Assembly (NCBI RefSeq): GCF_021245735.1
Contig: NZ_JAJISB010000003.1
Span: 186,001 to 250,000 of the forward strand
Direction: 5' to 3'
DNA: 64,000 bases
Origin: Brevibacillus daliensis
Lineage (GTDB): Bacteria; Bacillota; Bacilli; Brevibacillales; Brevibacillaceae
In this document: in pieces, positions 50,681-59,641 of the stretch
How positions within the stretch are numbered: the first letter of the stretch is position 1
How the letters are laid out: each line of letters starts with the position of its first letter
Program-made: the position numbers and the translations under genes
The notes under the pieces: model-generated
The model's input: the letters and a program-made list of their open reading frames with translations, nothing else
What the model was told of the DNA's origin: nothing
The model's database searches: none

Positions 50681-51211
50681 CTAGTACAGGTTCAATCGCT
50701 TACCGATCTGGAGTAGCTCATCATAAGGATTGCCTACCACATTAAGTACTTTCGCGAAGGCAGGCTCTGTCTTCAATCCGCTTTCCTTCAATTTGATTAT
50801 CGTTTGCCTGAGAGACGGCTCTTTTTCCAAATAATAATGCTCCACGATCATGTGGCGATAAGCGTTTTGCTCTGTTACTGCTCGTGGTTGTCCAAATAGC
50901 TCAAATAAAAAACCATCATATTGAAAGTGAACCAGAACGGTAGGGTAGTCGTGAATGATATTCTTTTGAATGGAAAAGCCGTCTACATGATGATAGAGAG
51001 CAGTCACTTCTTCTCTAAAAAGAGAAAAATCATTCACCTCCATCACAATATCTAAATCTGAACTTACAATATCGATGGCAAGCGGAATCGTTCCACAAAG
51101 AACAGGGTCATAGGCGTCAAGCGAGTTCATAATTCCTAGTGAGGTAAGAGCGTTATATGCTTGCTGTTGTTTCGTTGTACCATTTCTTAAATATTCAATA
51201 GAGGTAAACAA
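50681..51211 (-). CDS. DUF4269 protein (nucleotidyltransferase-like)
   Basis: 176 residues. ALTSLGIMNSLDAYDPVLCG, TIPLAIDIVSSDLDIVMEVN (with the DLD pair typical of nucleotidyltransferase folds) and GFLFELFGQPRAVTEQNAYR, HMIVEHYYLEKE match DUF4269. No defined activity is known. It is transcribed leftward with the HIT gene, whose stop lies 21 bp upstream of its start. Confidence 0.82.
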   Translation of the reverse strand: MFTSIEYLRNGTTKQQQAYNALTSLGIMNSLDAYDPVLCGTIPLAIDIVSSDLDIVMEVNDFSLFREEVTALYHHVDGFSIQKNIIHDYPTVLVHFQYDGFLFELFGQPRAVTEQNAYRHMIVEHYYLEKEPSLRQTIIKLKESGLKTEPAFAKVLNVVGNPYDELLQIGKRLNLY

Positions 51212-51232
51212 ATTTATTTCTCCTCTTCTTCC

Positions 51233-51565
51233 TTAATCCTTAATCTTCTTCCCATAGTATACATGCCAGTGTAAGTGTTTGGAATCCTGATAGGAACCAA
51301 GGTTAGTGAGTACCCTGCAAGCACCGTGTGTTTCAACTAATTGGGAGGCCACTTTTTTCACAACATCAAGGAGTTCTAGTAACAGCATTGAATCCGTTTC
51401 TTCCAAAGTAAGAAGCGAGGAAATATGCTGTTTAGGAATAACAACAATGTGTACCTCGTAATATGGTCGTGTGTGGTAGTACGCAAGAACATTTTTTGTT
51501 TCCCAAACCTTTTTTACCACTGTATTACCACTTAAAACCTCATCACAATAAAAGTCTTCTGACAT
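51233..51565 (-). CDS. HIT domain protein
   Basis: 110 residues from the ATG at 51565, which follows GAGAGGTG; a longer frame to 51652 lacks a site. YEVHIVVIPKQHISSLLTLE and the H-x-H-x-H motif in KHLHWHVYYGKKI are those of the HIT family of nucleotide hydrolases and transferases acting on phosphoramidate or dinucleotide substrates; the middle His is the nucleophile. The substrate is unknown. It lies directly before the DUF4269 gene on the same strand. Confidence 0.85.
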   Translation of the reverse strand: MSEDFYCDEVLSGNTVVKKVWETKNVLAYYHTRPYYEVHIVVIPKQHISSLLTLEETDSMLLLELLDVVKKVASQLVETHGACRVLTNLGSYQDSKHLHWHVYYGKKIKD

Positions 51566-51690
51566 GGAAAGCACCTCTCTTTTAACATGATATCTTTTTC
51601 TAGGAAAACAAGAGTAAATCCTTTTGTACATATTCCGTTGGTTTTTGATCATATAGATACCTATACCATGTGTGAGATGAGGAAATGTAT

Positions 51691-52833
51691 ATGCTGCAAA
51701 TGAAATGCGCGGTAGTTCTGAAGCTTCTGGCTTCTAGAGACGGGTATCTAGAAGTATTAACTGAACACGAAGATGGCGAAAGAAGTGTAGCAGTATGGCT
51801 AGGATCAACTAATACTTCCTCGAAACCAGAGGTAGGCAATCATGTACTTTTAAATATCACGGGTCGCACGTTACGGTTAGGAACGGGAGGGATTGATTTT
51901 ATCGTCGCCTTTCATTCTGAACGAAATCAGCTTACACAGAAGGGAATCGACTATGCTCCCAATCAATACGGGCATATTATGAAAATGAGGTACTCTCCTT
52001 GGCAACAATCCGTAGACTCGGCAGAAGAACAGAATAGTCCTTATCATCATGTGTTTCTTGATGGGCAACTGAATCTAGAGGGAGCAATCGTTATCTTGGG
52101 AGAGCTGCATAGTATGCTACCTGCGATTTGTTTACGGATCAAAGAGATGGAGCCTCAAGCTAAAATTGTATACATCATGCCTGATCATACATCACTCTTT
52201 CTCAACTTTTCCAAGCATGCCCATCATTTGAAACAGGGAGGATGGCTCGATCATACCATTACCTCAGGACATGCTGTAGGCGGGGATCTGGAATGTGTAA
52301 ATACAGCTACAGCTATGCTTGTTGCAAAGCATATTTATCAGGCTGATTATATCATCTGTATACCAGGACCTGGTGGAGTCGGTACAGGAACCCCACTAGG
52401 TCATACTTCCTTGCAAGTTGCTGAAGTTATCCATCATGTAACGATATTACAGGGTACTCCTATATATGTACCTCGTATTGCTTTTCATGATCATAGAAAT
52501 CGTCACATAGGCTTAAGCCATCACTCGGTCACTTTACTTACCAGATTTGTCCTATGTCCCGTATTGGTACCAATCCCTATCTTTCAAAACGAATATGATG
52601 CACTGCTGGAAAAGCAAATGAAAGAGCATCAGATCGCAAAACGTCATGTTGTGATGAAAGAGACGGTAGAAGACGAGCTGAAGCTGACTCGACTTTACGC
52701 AACATTTCCTGTTCCGTTACGCACAATGGAGACAGAGTGGCAGCGTGCATTAGAGGCATTTCAGACAGTAGACATAACAGTAAAAGCTGCCTATCGAATC
52801 AGGCAGCTCACAGAATCGTACTATTATTTATAA
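51691..52833 (+). CDS. DUF3866 protein
   Basis: 380 residues. A small beta-domain start (LEVLTEHEDGERSVAVWLGS) leads into an alpha/beta body with HHVFLDGQLNLEGAIVILGE, LHSMLPAICLRIKEMEPQAK, TSGHAVGGDLECVNTATAML and CIPGPGGVGTGTPLGHTSLQ, the DUF3866 family. The Gly-rich PGPGGVGTGTPLGH looks like a nucleotide or phosphate site. Function is unknown. ATG 51691 is 7 nt from AGGA; the ATG at 51685 is too close. It is divergent from the HIT gene and convergent with the mciZ-like gene. Confidence 0.82.
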   Translation: MLQMKCAVVLKLLASRDGYLEVLTEHEDGERSVAVWLGSTNTSSKPEVGNHVLLNITGRTLRLGTGGIDFIVAFHSERNQLTQKGIDYAPNQYGHIMKMRYSPWQQSVDSAEEQNSPYHHVFLDGQLNLEGAIVILGELHSMLPAICLRIKEMEPQAKIVYIMPDHTSLFLNFSKHAHHLKQGGWLDHTITSGHAVGGDLECVNTATAMLVAKHIYQADYIICIPGPGGVGTGTPLGHTSLQVAEVIHHVTILQGTPIYVPRIAFHDHRNRHIGLSHHSVTLLTRFVLCPVLVPIPIFQNEYDALLEKQMKEHQIAKRHVVMKETVEDELKLTRLYATFPVPLRTMETEWQRALEAFQTVDITVKAAYRIRQLTESYYYL

Positions 52834-52843
52834 GAATCAAGGG

Positions 52844-52975
52844 TTAACGAATTTGTTGATTCAAATATTCTTGTAGGCTGAGATTTCTGGTTGCCAGTTC
52901 TTGTAAGGTAGCCTGAATCTCTTTTGCTTTGCCCACTAATCGTAACTGCTTCTTTTCTACGTACAGTTTCATCAT
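52844..52975 (-). CDS. mciZ: MciZ-like inhibitor of FtsZ
   Basis: A 43-residue gene read leftward: MMKLYVEKKQLRLVGKAKEI then QATLQELATRNLSLQEYLNQ. The B. subtilis MciZ peptide (40 residues) has VVLVGKAWEIRAKLKEYGRT then FQYVKDWISK; the LVGKA-x-EI-x-A-x-L-x-E core is shared. MciZ caps FtsZ filaments in the sporulating mother cell and is made under sigma-E. An AGAGGGG site lies 9 nt before the first ATG. It sits divergently beside nudF, the same neighbourhood as in B. subtilis to my knowledge. The call rests on the visible pattern and needs alignment. Confidence 0.72.
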   Translation of the reverse strand: MMKLYVEKKQLRLVGKAKEIQATLQELATRNLSLQEYLNQQIR

Positions 52976-53158
52976 CGATCATTACCCCTCTCAAGCGCAA
53001 TGGTATTGTCCTAACAGTCTTACCAGAGTGAGCATGTACCAGACATCCTTGAAGTTTTTTTACTAGGATAGTTTGTCCCAACCGCTCTTGATGATAAGAT
53101 ATGGGAGGAAGATGCATTTTAGAACAAGAGATGAAAGCATACATGAGGAGGATTTACC

Positions 53159-53725
53159 GTGGCGAACAATCAGGCAGATCATTTGTATGAAAAAACGATC
53201 AAAACTAAGCAGATTTTTGAAGGGAAAGTTATATCTTTACAAGTAGATGATGTTGAATTACCTAATGGAAATCTGGCAAAGCGTGAAATTGTGAAACACC
53301 AGGGAGCCGTAGCAGTACTTCCCATTTCCAATGACAATAAAATGATTGCAGTAAGACAATTTCGTAAACCATTAGAGCGTAGCATTATCGAAATACCGGC
53401 AGGGAAACTGGAAAAGGGCGAGGAACCTCTAGAATGCGCAAAACGGGAGCTTGCAGAGGAGACGGGCTATACAGCGAAGAACATCACACACATTAGCAGT
53501 TTTTATACGTCTCCTGGATTTGCGGATGAGCTACTTCATCTGTACGTGGCAAAAGATTTAACGGCAGGAGAGCTTAACCTGGATGAAGATGAGTTTGTTG
53601 AGGTGTTGCACCTTACATTAGAGGAAGCAAAAGAGCTGCATGCAACTGGAGAAATACGCGATGCCAAAACAGTGTTAGCTCTCTTTGCATGGGAAAATGA
53701 CATGTTAAAAGAGCAACGGAGCTAA
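53159..53725 (+). CDS. nudF: ADP-ribose pyrophosphatase (Nudix)
   Basis: 188 residues. It hydrolyses ADP-ribose to AMP and ribose 5-phosphate. The Nudix box begins at GKLEKGEEPLECAKRELAEE and continues TGY, with the REL-x-EE metal-binding core; IIEIPAGKLE upstream and SFYTSPGFADELLHLYVAKD downstream are typical of NudF/YqkG. GTG start 13 nt after AGGAGG. It precedes the EndoQ-like, spoIIM and fur genes. Confidence 0.93.
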   Translation: MANNQADHLYEKTIKTKQIFEGKVISLQVDDVELPNGNLAKREIVKHQGAVAVLPISNDNKMIAVRQFRKPLERSIIEIPAGKLEKGEEPLECAKRELAEETGYTAKNITHISSFYTSPGFADELLHLYVAKDLTAGELNLDEDEFVEVLHLTLEEAKELHATGEIRDAKTVLALFAWENDMLKEQRS

Positions 53726-53731
53726 CCGAAG

Positions 53732-54901
53732 ATGCGAGATTTTTTTGCGGATTTACATATTCATATTGGTGGAACGATGTCAAAAAAACCTGTGAAAATA
53801 ACTGCTTCTCATACCATGACTCTTACAAAAATTCTGGAAGAAGCATCTGAGCGAAAAGGTATGGAAATGATCGGAATTATTGATTCCCATTCGCCTGAGG
53901 TTCAGCAAGAGCTAGAAGAGTTACTGGATAGGAAAGAGGCAAGATCACTAGCAAATGGCGGTATTGAATATAAAAGAACCACATTGTTATTAGGGTGTGA
54001 ATTAGAGATCAAAGAACCTGGACGGGGAGAAGCACACTATCTCTGTTATTTACCTACATTGAACGAAATGAAGGAGTTTACATCATGGTTGGCTGCTCGT
54101 TGTAAAAATGTACATCTTAGTTCGCAACGAATAGCAACTAGCTTACTTGAATTACAGCAAAAGGTTCAAGTACTTGGTGGTGTCGTGATACCAGCCCATA
54201 TTTTTACCCCTCATAAAGGTGTATATGGCAGTTGTACGGATAGGTTGGAGGAGGTAGCAGCTACAGATCTTTTGTATGCAGTGGAACTGGGATTAAGCGC
54301 AAATACGGAGATGGCAGATCGAATTAGTGAACTTCATACTATGACTTTTCTAACGAATTCTGATGCTCATTCACTGGGTAAAATCGGTCGAGAATATCAA
54401 ACAATCCGAATGAAAGAGGCTTCTTTTACTGAGTGGGTAATGGCTTTACGGCGAATGGATAATCGTTCTGTTACTTGTAATTACGGGCTTTCACCCATGT
54501 TGGGAAAATATCATCAGACTGCTTGTCAGGGATGTGGCTCTACTAAATCTGCGAATGATCAGGGGCGTTGTCCTTCCTGTGGGTATAAACGTGTCGTACA
54601 GGGAGTCAGCACACGAATAGCTCAATTAGCAGATGTACAGCTTGGTATTCATCCACCGCACAGACCCCCCTATGTAGAACAGATTCCCTTGGAGTTCTTG
54701 CCAGGTATTGGATTAAAAACGAGAGAGCGAATGTATCAGCAAATCGGTACTGAGATGGATATACTCCATCGGGCAGATGAGTCTACACTGCAACGAGAAC
54801 TGGGCGAAAAGGTAACAAACACGATCATGAAGGCTCGGAATGGTGAATGGCGGCTAGAAGCAGGTGGAGCAGGAATTTACGGGAAGGTACGCATCGATTA
54901 A
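53732..54901 (+). CDS. Endonuclease Q-like PHP nuclease
   Basis: 389 residues. An N-terminal PHP domain (FFADLHIHIG with metal His; GIIDSHSPEVQ; LLGCELEIKEPGRGEAHYLC; VVIPAHIFTPHKGVYG; LTNSDAHSLGKIG) is followed by a C4 zinc site at about 264-285 (CQGCGSTKS ... GRCPSCGYK) and a helix-hairpin-helix region at about 320-345 (LEFLPGIGLKTRERMYQQIG). This is the EndoQ layout; EndoQ cuts DNA 5' of deaminated bases (uracil, hypoxanthine) and AP sites in archaea and some Bacillus. The gene starts 6 bp after nudF and is likely co-transcribed with it. Confidence 0.87.
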   Translation: MRDFFADLHIHIGGTMSKKPVKITASHTMTLTKILEEASERKGMEMIGIIDSHSPEVQQELEELLDRKEARSLANGGIEYKRTTLLLGCELEIKEPGRGEAHYLCYLPTLNEMKEFTSWLAARCKNVHLSSQRIATSLLELQQKVQVLGGVVIPAHIFTPHKGVYGSCTDRLEEVAATDLLYAVELGLSANTEMADRISELHTMTFLTNSDAHSLGKIGREYQTIRMKEASFTEWVMALRRMDNRSVTCNYGLSPMLGKYHQTACQGCGSTKSANDQGRCPSCGYKRVVQGVSTRIAQLADVQLGIHPPHRPPYVEQIPLEFLPGIGLKTRERMYQQIGTEMDILHRADESTLQRELGEKVTNTIMKARNGEWRLEAGGAGIYGKVRID

Positions 54902-54980
54902 TTTGAGAGGGACAGGTTGTCATAATCAGGGAAGGGGTTCGCATAGATTGTTAGTATCCTGAATTGTAAGGAGGCGAGCA

Positions 54981-55610
54981 ATGGTGCGATCCCGTTTTGG
55001 ACAAAGCATTCAGATGTTCCTGATAGAAAACCAGTCACTCTTTTTATTTGCCATTATTCTTTTAACCATGGGCGCTATTTTTGGAGCTATTTTGGTTAAT
55101 TCGCTCGACCTATCACAAAAACAGGAGTTGTTAGGATTTCTCGGATATTTCTTTACAAATTTTGATCAGAATGGAATTAGCGACCCTTCCCTTCATTTTC
55201 AACAAGCATTCGGTCATCATGTTAAAACATTGTTGATTTTGTGGCTATTAGGTATGTCGATCATTGGTTTGCCTATGATTGTGCTCCTTTTATTTTTGAA
55301 AGGAATCATTGTTGGGTTTACTGTAGGATTTTTAGTTGAAGAACTCCAATGGAAGGGGATGACTTTCGCTCTTTTCGGCGTTCTTCCACAAAATATGCTT
55401 GTTATTCCAGCGATGTTAATTGCAGGCGTGGCAGGTATTTCATTCTCATTAAAACTGGTACGCACTAGATTATTATCGAGAAGAGAGAGTATTATGCCAT
55501 ACTTTCGAACGTATTCGTTTCTGGTTGGCTGTATGTTTGCCATTATGATTGCAGCAGCAGTGGTTGAGACTTTTCTGTCTCCTCTGCTCATGCGCTACGC
55601 TATCAATTAA
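54981..55610 (+). CDS. spoIIM: Stage II sporulation protein M
   Basis: 209 residues with five to six membrane helices (FLFAIILLTMGAIFGAILVN; LLILWLLGMSIIGLPMIVLL; GIIVGFTVGFLVEELQWKGM; FALFGVLPQNMLVIPAML). It is the SpoIIM member of the SpoIIDMP machine that remodels septal peptidoglycan and drives engulfment. The GVLPQNMLVIPA motif is characteristic. A TAAGGAGGCG site precedes the ATG. It lies next to fur, as in B. subtilis. Confidence 0.9.
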   Translation: MVRSRFGQSIQMFLIENQSLFLFAIILLTMGAIFGAILVNSLDLSQKQELLGFLGYFFTNFDQNGISDPSLHFQQAFGHHVKTLLILWLLGMSIIGLPMIVLLLFLKGIIVGFTVGFLVEELQWKGMTFALFGVLPQNMLVIPAMLIAGVAGISFSLKLVRTRLLSRRESIMPYFRTYSFLVGCMFAIMIAAAVVETFLSPLLMRYAIN

Positions 55611-55639
55611 GAATAATTATAATTTAATAACAGATGTAT

Positions 55640-55669
55640 TTGACTTAGAACATTTCTCTCCTCTATAAT
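55640..55669 (+). promoter_or_regulatory. Sigma-A promoter of fur
   Basis: TTGACT (55640-55645) and TATAAT (55664-55669), 18 bp apart, about 35 bp before the fur ATG. Confidence 0.75.
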
Positions 55670-55704
55670 AAGTACAGGTTTGATGCGAACGGGGAGGGGC
55701 AAAC

Positions 55705-56166
55705 ATGGAAGAAAAAATAGAAAAAATTAAACAGCAATTGCACTCGCACCACTATAAATTGACGCCACAACGCGAAGCAACAGTTCGTGTCTTACTTGAA
55801 AATGAGGCAGATCATTTAAGTGCGGAGGATGTTTATCTCAAGGTGAAGGATAAAGCACCTGAAATAGGGCTTGCAACTGTATATCGCACCTTGGAATTAT
55901 TAAGCGAACTACGCATTATCCATAAAATGAATTTTGGGGATGGAGTAGCACGGTACGATTTACGGGATGACAATGCCAAGCATCACCATCATCATTTAAT
56001 ATGTCTGCACTGCGGTACTGTAGATGAGATATTTGAGGACTTGCTTGCAGGATCAGAAGAGAAAGTGAACAATGACTATAATTTTGTCGTGACGGATCAC
56101 CGTTTAACCTTTTATGGAATTTGTCATCGCTGCCTCGATATAGTGGATGTCGACGTTTATAAATAG
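55705..56166 (+). CDS. fur: Ferric uptake regulator family protein (Fur)
   Basis: 153 residues. The winged-helix N-terminus (HHYKLTPQREATVRVLLENE ... IGLATVYRTLELLSELRIIH) is followed by the metal-binding and dimer domain (AKHHHHHLICLHCGTVDEIF; ICHRCLDIVDV) with the two Cys-x-x-Cys zinc pairs. Iron-loaded Fur represses iron uptake. Place between spoIIM and a YqzK-like gene plus xerD favours Fur over PerR or Zur. A good promoter precedes it and a terminator follows. Confidence 0.9.
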   Translation: MEEKIEKIKQQLHSHHYKLTPQREATVRVLLENEADHLSAEDVYLKVKDKAPEIGLATVYRTLELLSELRIIHKMNFGDGVARYDLRDDNAKHHHHHLICLHCGTVDEIFEDLLAGSEEKVNNDYNFVVTDHRLTFYGICHRCLDIVDVDVYK

Positions 56167-56196
56167 AACTTCTCTATACATACGGAGAAGTTTTTT
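56167..56196 (+). terminator. fur terminator
   Basis: AACTTCTC (56167-56174) pairs with GAGAAGTT (56185-56192), followed by a T run, immediately after the stop codon. Confidence 0.87.
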
Positions 56197-56274
56197 CTTT
56201 TTCAGCTAATTGGACAATCTGAGTGATACAGGAGCATAAATATAGGGTAGAGAATGTAAGAGGAGTGGTCTTTT

Positions 56275-56514
56275 GTGCTCATGCCTGTCAAAAAACTGAT
56301 TGAACTAATCCGGTTTTTTCTGATTTTTGTTACCTGTTCACTTCTTTTTTACGGAGTTATTTCTTATTTATCTCATTTTTTGCTCCCAATTGATCCTTAT
56401 GATGAACCCCTGGGCAAAGCGGTAAAAGTAATGAGTTTATTGAATCAGGAACAAGCAGATAAAGTGGACTGGTATATCCAGCGTTTACAGCTCTTCTATT
56501 CCGAATGGGAATAG
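56275..56514 (+). CDS. yqzK: YqzK-like protein (DUF4227)
   Basis: 79 residues: one N-terminal membrane helix (LIRFFLIFVTCSLLFYGVIS) and an amphipathic tail (EPLGKAVKVMSLLNQEQADK, VDWYIQRLQLFYSEWE), the DUF4227/YqzK pattern. It lies between fur and xerD, as in B. subtilis. GTG 56275 is 9 nt after GAGGAG; ATG 56281 is also possible. Function is unknown. Confidence 0.85.
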   Translation: MLMPVKKLIELIRFFLIFVTCSLLFYGVISYLSHFLLPIDPYDEPLGKAVKVMSLLNQEQADKVDWYIQRLQLFYSEWE

Positions 56515-56599
56515 ATAAAAGCAGGAGAATGCTTGCTATATATAGAAAGTACTAATGTGCCTCTTTTGGTAATACTAGTCCAGAAGGAGAAGTGGCTTC

Positions 56600-57487
56600 A
56601 TGGATATGTTGATCGATCAATTTTCTCACTTTCTCGCTGTAGAAAAGGGTCTTTCTACTAACACGTTAGAATCGTATCAGCATGATTTGGTCATGTATAC
56701 GGCGTATTTAAATGAACAGGGAATATGTAACATGGAAGAAAGTACGCGAAGTCATATCGTCGGGTATCTATTGATGCTGCAGGAAAAGGGACGTGCTACT
56801 TCAACCCTTTCTCGAAATTTGGCTTCTATACGTGCTTTTTATCAATTTTTAGTTCGTGACCGCTATTTGAATAATGATCCGTCCATTCATTTAGAAACAC
56901 CAAAAATTGAGAAGCGCTTGCCAAAGGTATTGTCAGTAGAGCAAGTGGAACGTTTATTAGACGGTCCTCAAGGTACTTCGCCCAATTCTTATAGGGATAA
57001 GGCCATGTTGGAATTATTATATGCAACAGGTATCCGTGTTTCCGAGTTAGTTTCGTTACAGTTCGGAGATATTAATCTGGAAATGGGTTTTCTGAAATGT
57101 ATGGGGAAAGGTTCAAAAGAAAGGATCATCCCGCTAGGCAGTATTGCGATCACTGCAATACGGACCTATCTAGAAAAGGGACGACCACATCTGGTGAAGG
57201 CGGGAACTGATCAGGCATTATTTCTTAACCATTTAGGGAAACAAATTACCAGACAAGGTTTCTGGAAAATCATTAAAAAACATGCCTTAGAGGCAGGCAT
57301 CCAGTCGGATATTACGCCGCATACACTCAGGCACTCGTTTGCTACACACCTGCTTGAAAATGGTGCAGACCTGCGTTCTGTTCAAGAAATGCTTGGACAT
57401 GCTGATATTTCAACCACCCAGATTTATACTCATGTAACAAAAACACGTATCAAAGATGTATATGCAAAGACACATCCTCGTGCCTAG
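56600..57487 (+). CDS. xerD: Tyrosine recombinase XerD
   Basis: 295 residues; with XerC/CodV it resolves chromosome dimers at dif. An N-terminal core-binding domain ([20 protein letters not shown]) precedes the catalytic domain with Arg in [13 protein letters not shown], Lys in [31 protein letters not shown] (His-x-x-Arg), [10 protein letters not shown] (His) and YTHVTK (Tyr). Length and context (fur, yqzK, then deoB) are those of Bacillales xerD. Confidence 0.95.
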   Translation: MDMLIDQFSHFLAVEKGLSTNTLESYQHDLVMYTAYLNEQGICNMEESTRSHIVGYLLMLQEKGRATSTLSRNLASIRAFYQFLVRDRYLNNDPSIHLETPKIEKRLPKVLSVEQVERLLDGPQGTSPNSYRDKAMLELLYATGIRVSELVSLQFGDINLEMGFLKCMGKGSKERIIPLGSIAITAIRTYLEKGRPHLVKAGTDQALFLNHLGKQITRQGFWKIIKKHALEAGIQSDITPHTLRHSFATHLLENGADLRSVQEMLGHADISTTQIYTHVTKTRIKDVYAKTHPRA

Positions 57488-57547
57488 CAACGATAAATAT
57501 GATAGAACTAATCGCAAAATAACTGTGCATAAGGAGGACCTACAAAG

Positions 57548-58723
57548 ATGAAACGATTTAAACGTGTATTTCTAATTGTACTTGATAGCGTAGGAATTGG
57601 AGAGTTGCCAGACGCAGCTAATTTTAATGACAAAGGAGCGCATACTCTTGGTCATATCGCTGAAACGGTGAAAGGTTTTGCCTTGCCTAATCTGGCTCAA
57701 ATGGGACTAGGAAAAATTGCGCCCCTACATAATGTGCCTGCAGTGGATAATCCAACGGCAATGTACGGTAAAATGAAAGAAATCTCTCTTGGTAAGGATA
57801 CAACAACAGGTCATTGGGAGTTCATGGGGCTTCATGTATCAGCTCCTTTTAACACCTTCCCAGATGGGTTTCCACAAGAACTGATTCATGAGTTCGAAGA
57901 GAGAATTGGTCGCAAGGTATTAGGAAACAAGGTTGCTTCCGGTACAGAAATTCTGGACGAACTAGGCGAAGAACACATGAAGACAGGAAATGTGATTGTG
58001 TATACTTCTGCGGATAGTGTCTTCCAGGTTGCCGCTCATGAAGAAGTAATTCCGCTTGAGGAGCTATATCGAATTTGTGAAATTGCTCGTGAATTGACAC
58101 TACGCGATGAATATGCGGTAACTCGTGTTATTGCTCGTCCGTTCCTTGGAAAGCCGGGTGCTTTTGAACGTACGTCTAATCGCCATGATTATTCTGTTAA
58201 GCCATTTGATACAACTGTTATGAACCACTTGGTGGATGCAGGTATTGATAGTATTGCACTAGGCAAAATCTCTGACATTTATGCGGAGGAAGGAATCACG
58301 AAAGCTGTTCGTACGAAGGATAACATGGATGGAGTAGACAAGCTAATCGAAACCATGAACGAGTCATTCACTGGACTCTCCTTTGTGAATCTGGTTGATT
58401 TTGATGCGAAATATGGTCATCGTCGAGATCCAGAAGGGTATGGACAAGCATTGATGGATTTTGATAACAGACTATCTGAAATCTTGGCTTCTCTTAAAGA
58501 AGAGGACCTTTTGATTATCACTGCGGACCACGGTAATGATCCAACCCACCATGGAACAGATCATACTCGTGAATATGTACCATTACTCGTAACCTATAAA
58601 GGGTTGGAAGAAGCAAAAAATCTGGGTATCCGCGAAACATTTGCTGATATTGGAGCAACTATTTCCGATAACTTTGAAATAAAGGCACCGAAGATTGGTA
58701 AAAGCTTTTTATCAGAGATATAA
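57548..58723 (+). CDS. deoB: Phosphopentomutase
   Basis: 391 residues; it interconverts ribose or deoxyribose 1- and 5-phosphate. [20 protein letters not shown] (first metal Asp), [13 protein letters not shown] (phospho-Thr region), [14 protein letters not shown]-like ALGKISDIY, and [25 protein letters not shown] (metal His/Asp) are DeoB hallmarks. It lies 14 bp before the purine nucleoside phosphorylase gene, whose ribose 1-phosphate product it uses. Confidence 0.95.
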   Translation: MKRFKRVFLIVLDSVGIGELPDAANFNDKGAHTLGHIAETVKGFALPNLAQMGLGKIAPLHNVPAVDNPTAMYGKMKEISLGKDTTTGHWEFMGLHVSAPFNTFPDGFPQELIHEFEERIGRKVLGNKVASGTEILDELGEEHMKTGNVIVYTSADSVFQVAAHEEVIPLEELYRICEIARELTLRDEYAVTRVIARPFLGKPGAFERTSNRHDYSVKPFDTTVMNHLVDAGIDSIALGKISDIYAEEGITKAVRTKDNMDGVDKLIETMNESFTGLSFVNLVDFDAKYGHRRDPEGYGQALMDFDNRLSEILASLKEEDLLIITADHGNDPTHHGTDHTREYVPLLVTYKGLEEAKNLGIRETFADIGATISDNFEIKAPKIGKSFLSEI

Positions 58724-58737
58724 AGGGAGGAAGCAGA

Positions 58738-59547
58738 GTGTCTAACATTGAACAGGCTAAAGCATTTATTGAGGAGAAACTAAATGAAAAACCAACGATC
58801 GGTCTTGTCCTGGGCTCTGGTCTAGGAGTATTGGCTGATGAAATTGAAGATGCTGTCATTATTCCTTACGATGAGATTCCTCACTTTACGAAGTCAACTG
58901 TTGTAGGGCACAAGGGCCAACTCGTTATCGGGAAGCTGCAAGGAAAGCAAGTAGTTGCCATGCAAGGCCGCTTTCACTACTACGAGGGGCATGAACTAGA
59001 AGCAGTAGTTTTTCCGATTCGCGTGATGAAGGCGATCGGTGTGGAAACAATCATCGTAACCAATGCAGCAGGGGGAATCAATAAAGAGTTTGATTCTGGT
59101 AATCTGATGTTGATTAGCGATCACCTAAATCTAACGTTCCGTAACCCACTGATTGGTCCAAATGATGATACACTAGGCGTTCGTTTTCCAGACATGTCGG
59201 AAGCTTATTCAAAGCGTCTGCGTGAATTAGCTAAAGAAGTGGCAAATGAGCTTGCGATTGACGTAAAAGAAGGGGTTTATGTAGGTCTTCTTGGTCCTTC
59301 CTATGAAACGCCGGCAGAGATCCGTATGCTAGCAACGTTAGGAGGAGATGCAGTAGGGATGTCTACTGTTCCAGAAGTAATTGTTGCACGTCATATGGGC
59401 GTAGAAGTACTAGGTATTTCTTGCATTAGTAACATGGCGGCAGGAATCCTGGAGCAACCGCTTTCTCATGATGAAGTAATGGAAACAACAGAACGTGTTA
59501 AATCAGAATTCCTTGCTCTTGTTAAAGGAGTAATTGAAAAAGCGTAA
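58738..59547 (+). CDS. punA: Purine nucleoside phosphorylase
   Basis: 269 residues; it splits guanosine or inosine into base and ribose 1-phosphate. TIGLVLGSGLGVLADEIEDA (phosphate loop), TVVGHKGQLVIGKLQGKQVV, AMQGRFHYYEGH, VTNAAGGINKEFDSGNLMLI and GPSYETPAEIRMLATLGGDA, VGMSTVPEVIVARHMG identify the trimeric PNP class. GTG start after AGGGAGG. It forms a salvage pair with deoB. Confidence 0.95.
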   Translation: MSNIEQAKAFIEEKLNEKPTIGLVLGSGLGVLADEIEDAVIIPYDEIPHFTKSTVVGHKGQLVIGKLQGKQVVAMQGRFHYYEGHELEAVVFPIRVMKAIGVETIIVTNAAGGINKEFDSGNLMLISDHLNLTFRNPLIGPNDDTLGVRFPDMSEAYSKRLRELAKEVANELAIDVKEGVYVGLLGPSYETPAEIRMLATLGGDAVGMSTVPEVIVARHMGVEVLGISCISNMAAGILEQPLSHDEVMETTERVKSEFLALVKGVIEKA

Positions 59548-59568
59548 AGTTGTAAAGGATAGAGAAAA

Positions 59569-59604
59569 GAAAAACTCCCGGTATTCTCGAGGAGTTTTTC
59601 TTTG
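59569..59604. terminator. Bidirectional terminator
   Basis: AAAAACTCC pairs with GGAGTTTTT around CGGTATTCTCGA, A-rich left and T-rich right. It ends the deoB-punA operon and the converging IclR gene. Confidence 0.87.
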
Positions 59605-59641
59605 TTTATATGTTTGGTAGCACATTTTATGGATGTAACGT

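Noticed and set aside
52824-53144. 106-codon leftward ORF overlapping the mciZ-like gene
   Set aside because: No ribosome site or domain; the MciZ-like frame explains the region better.
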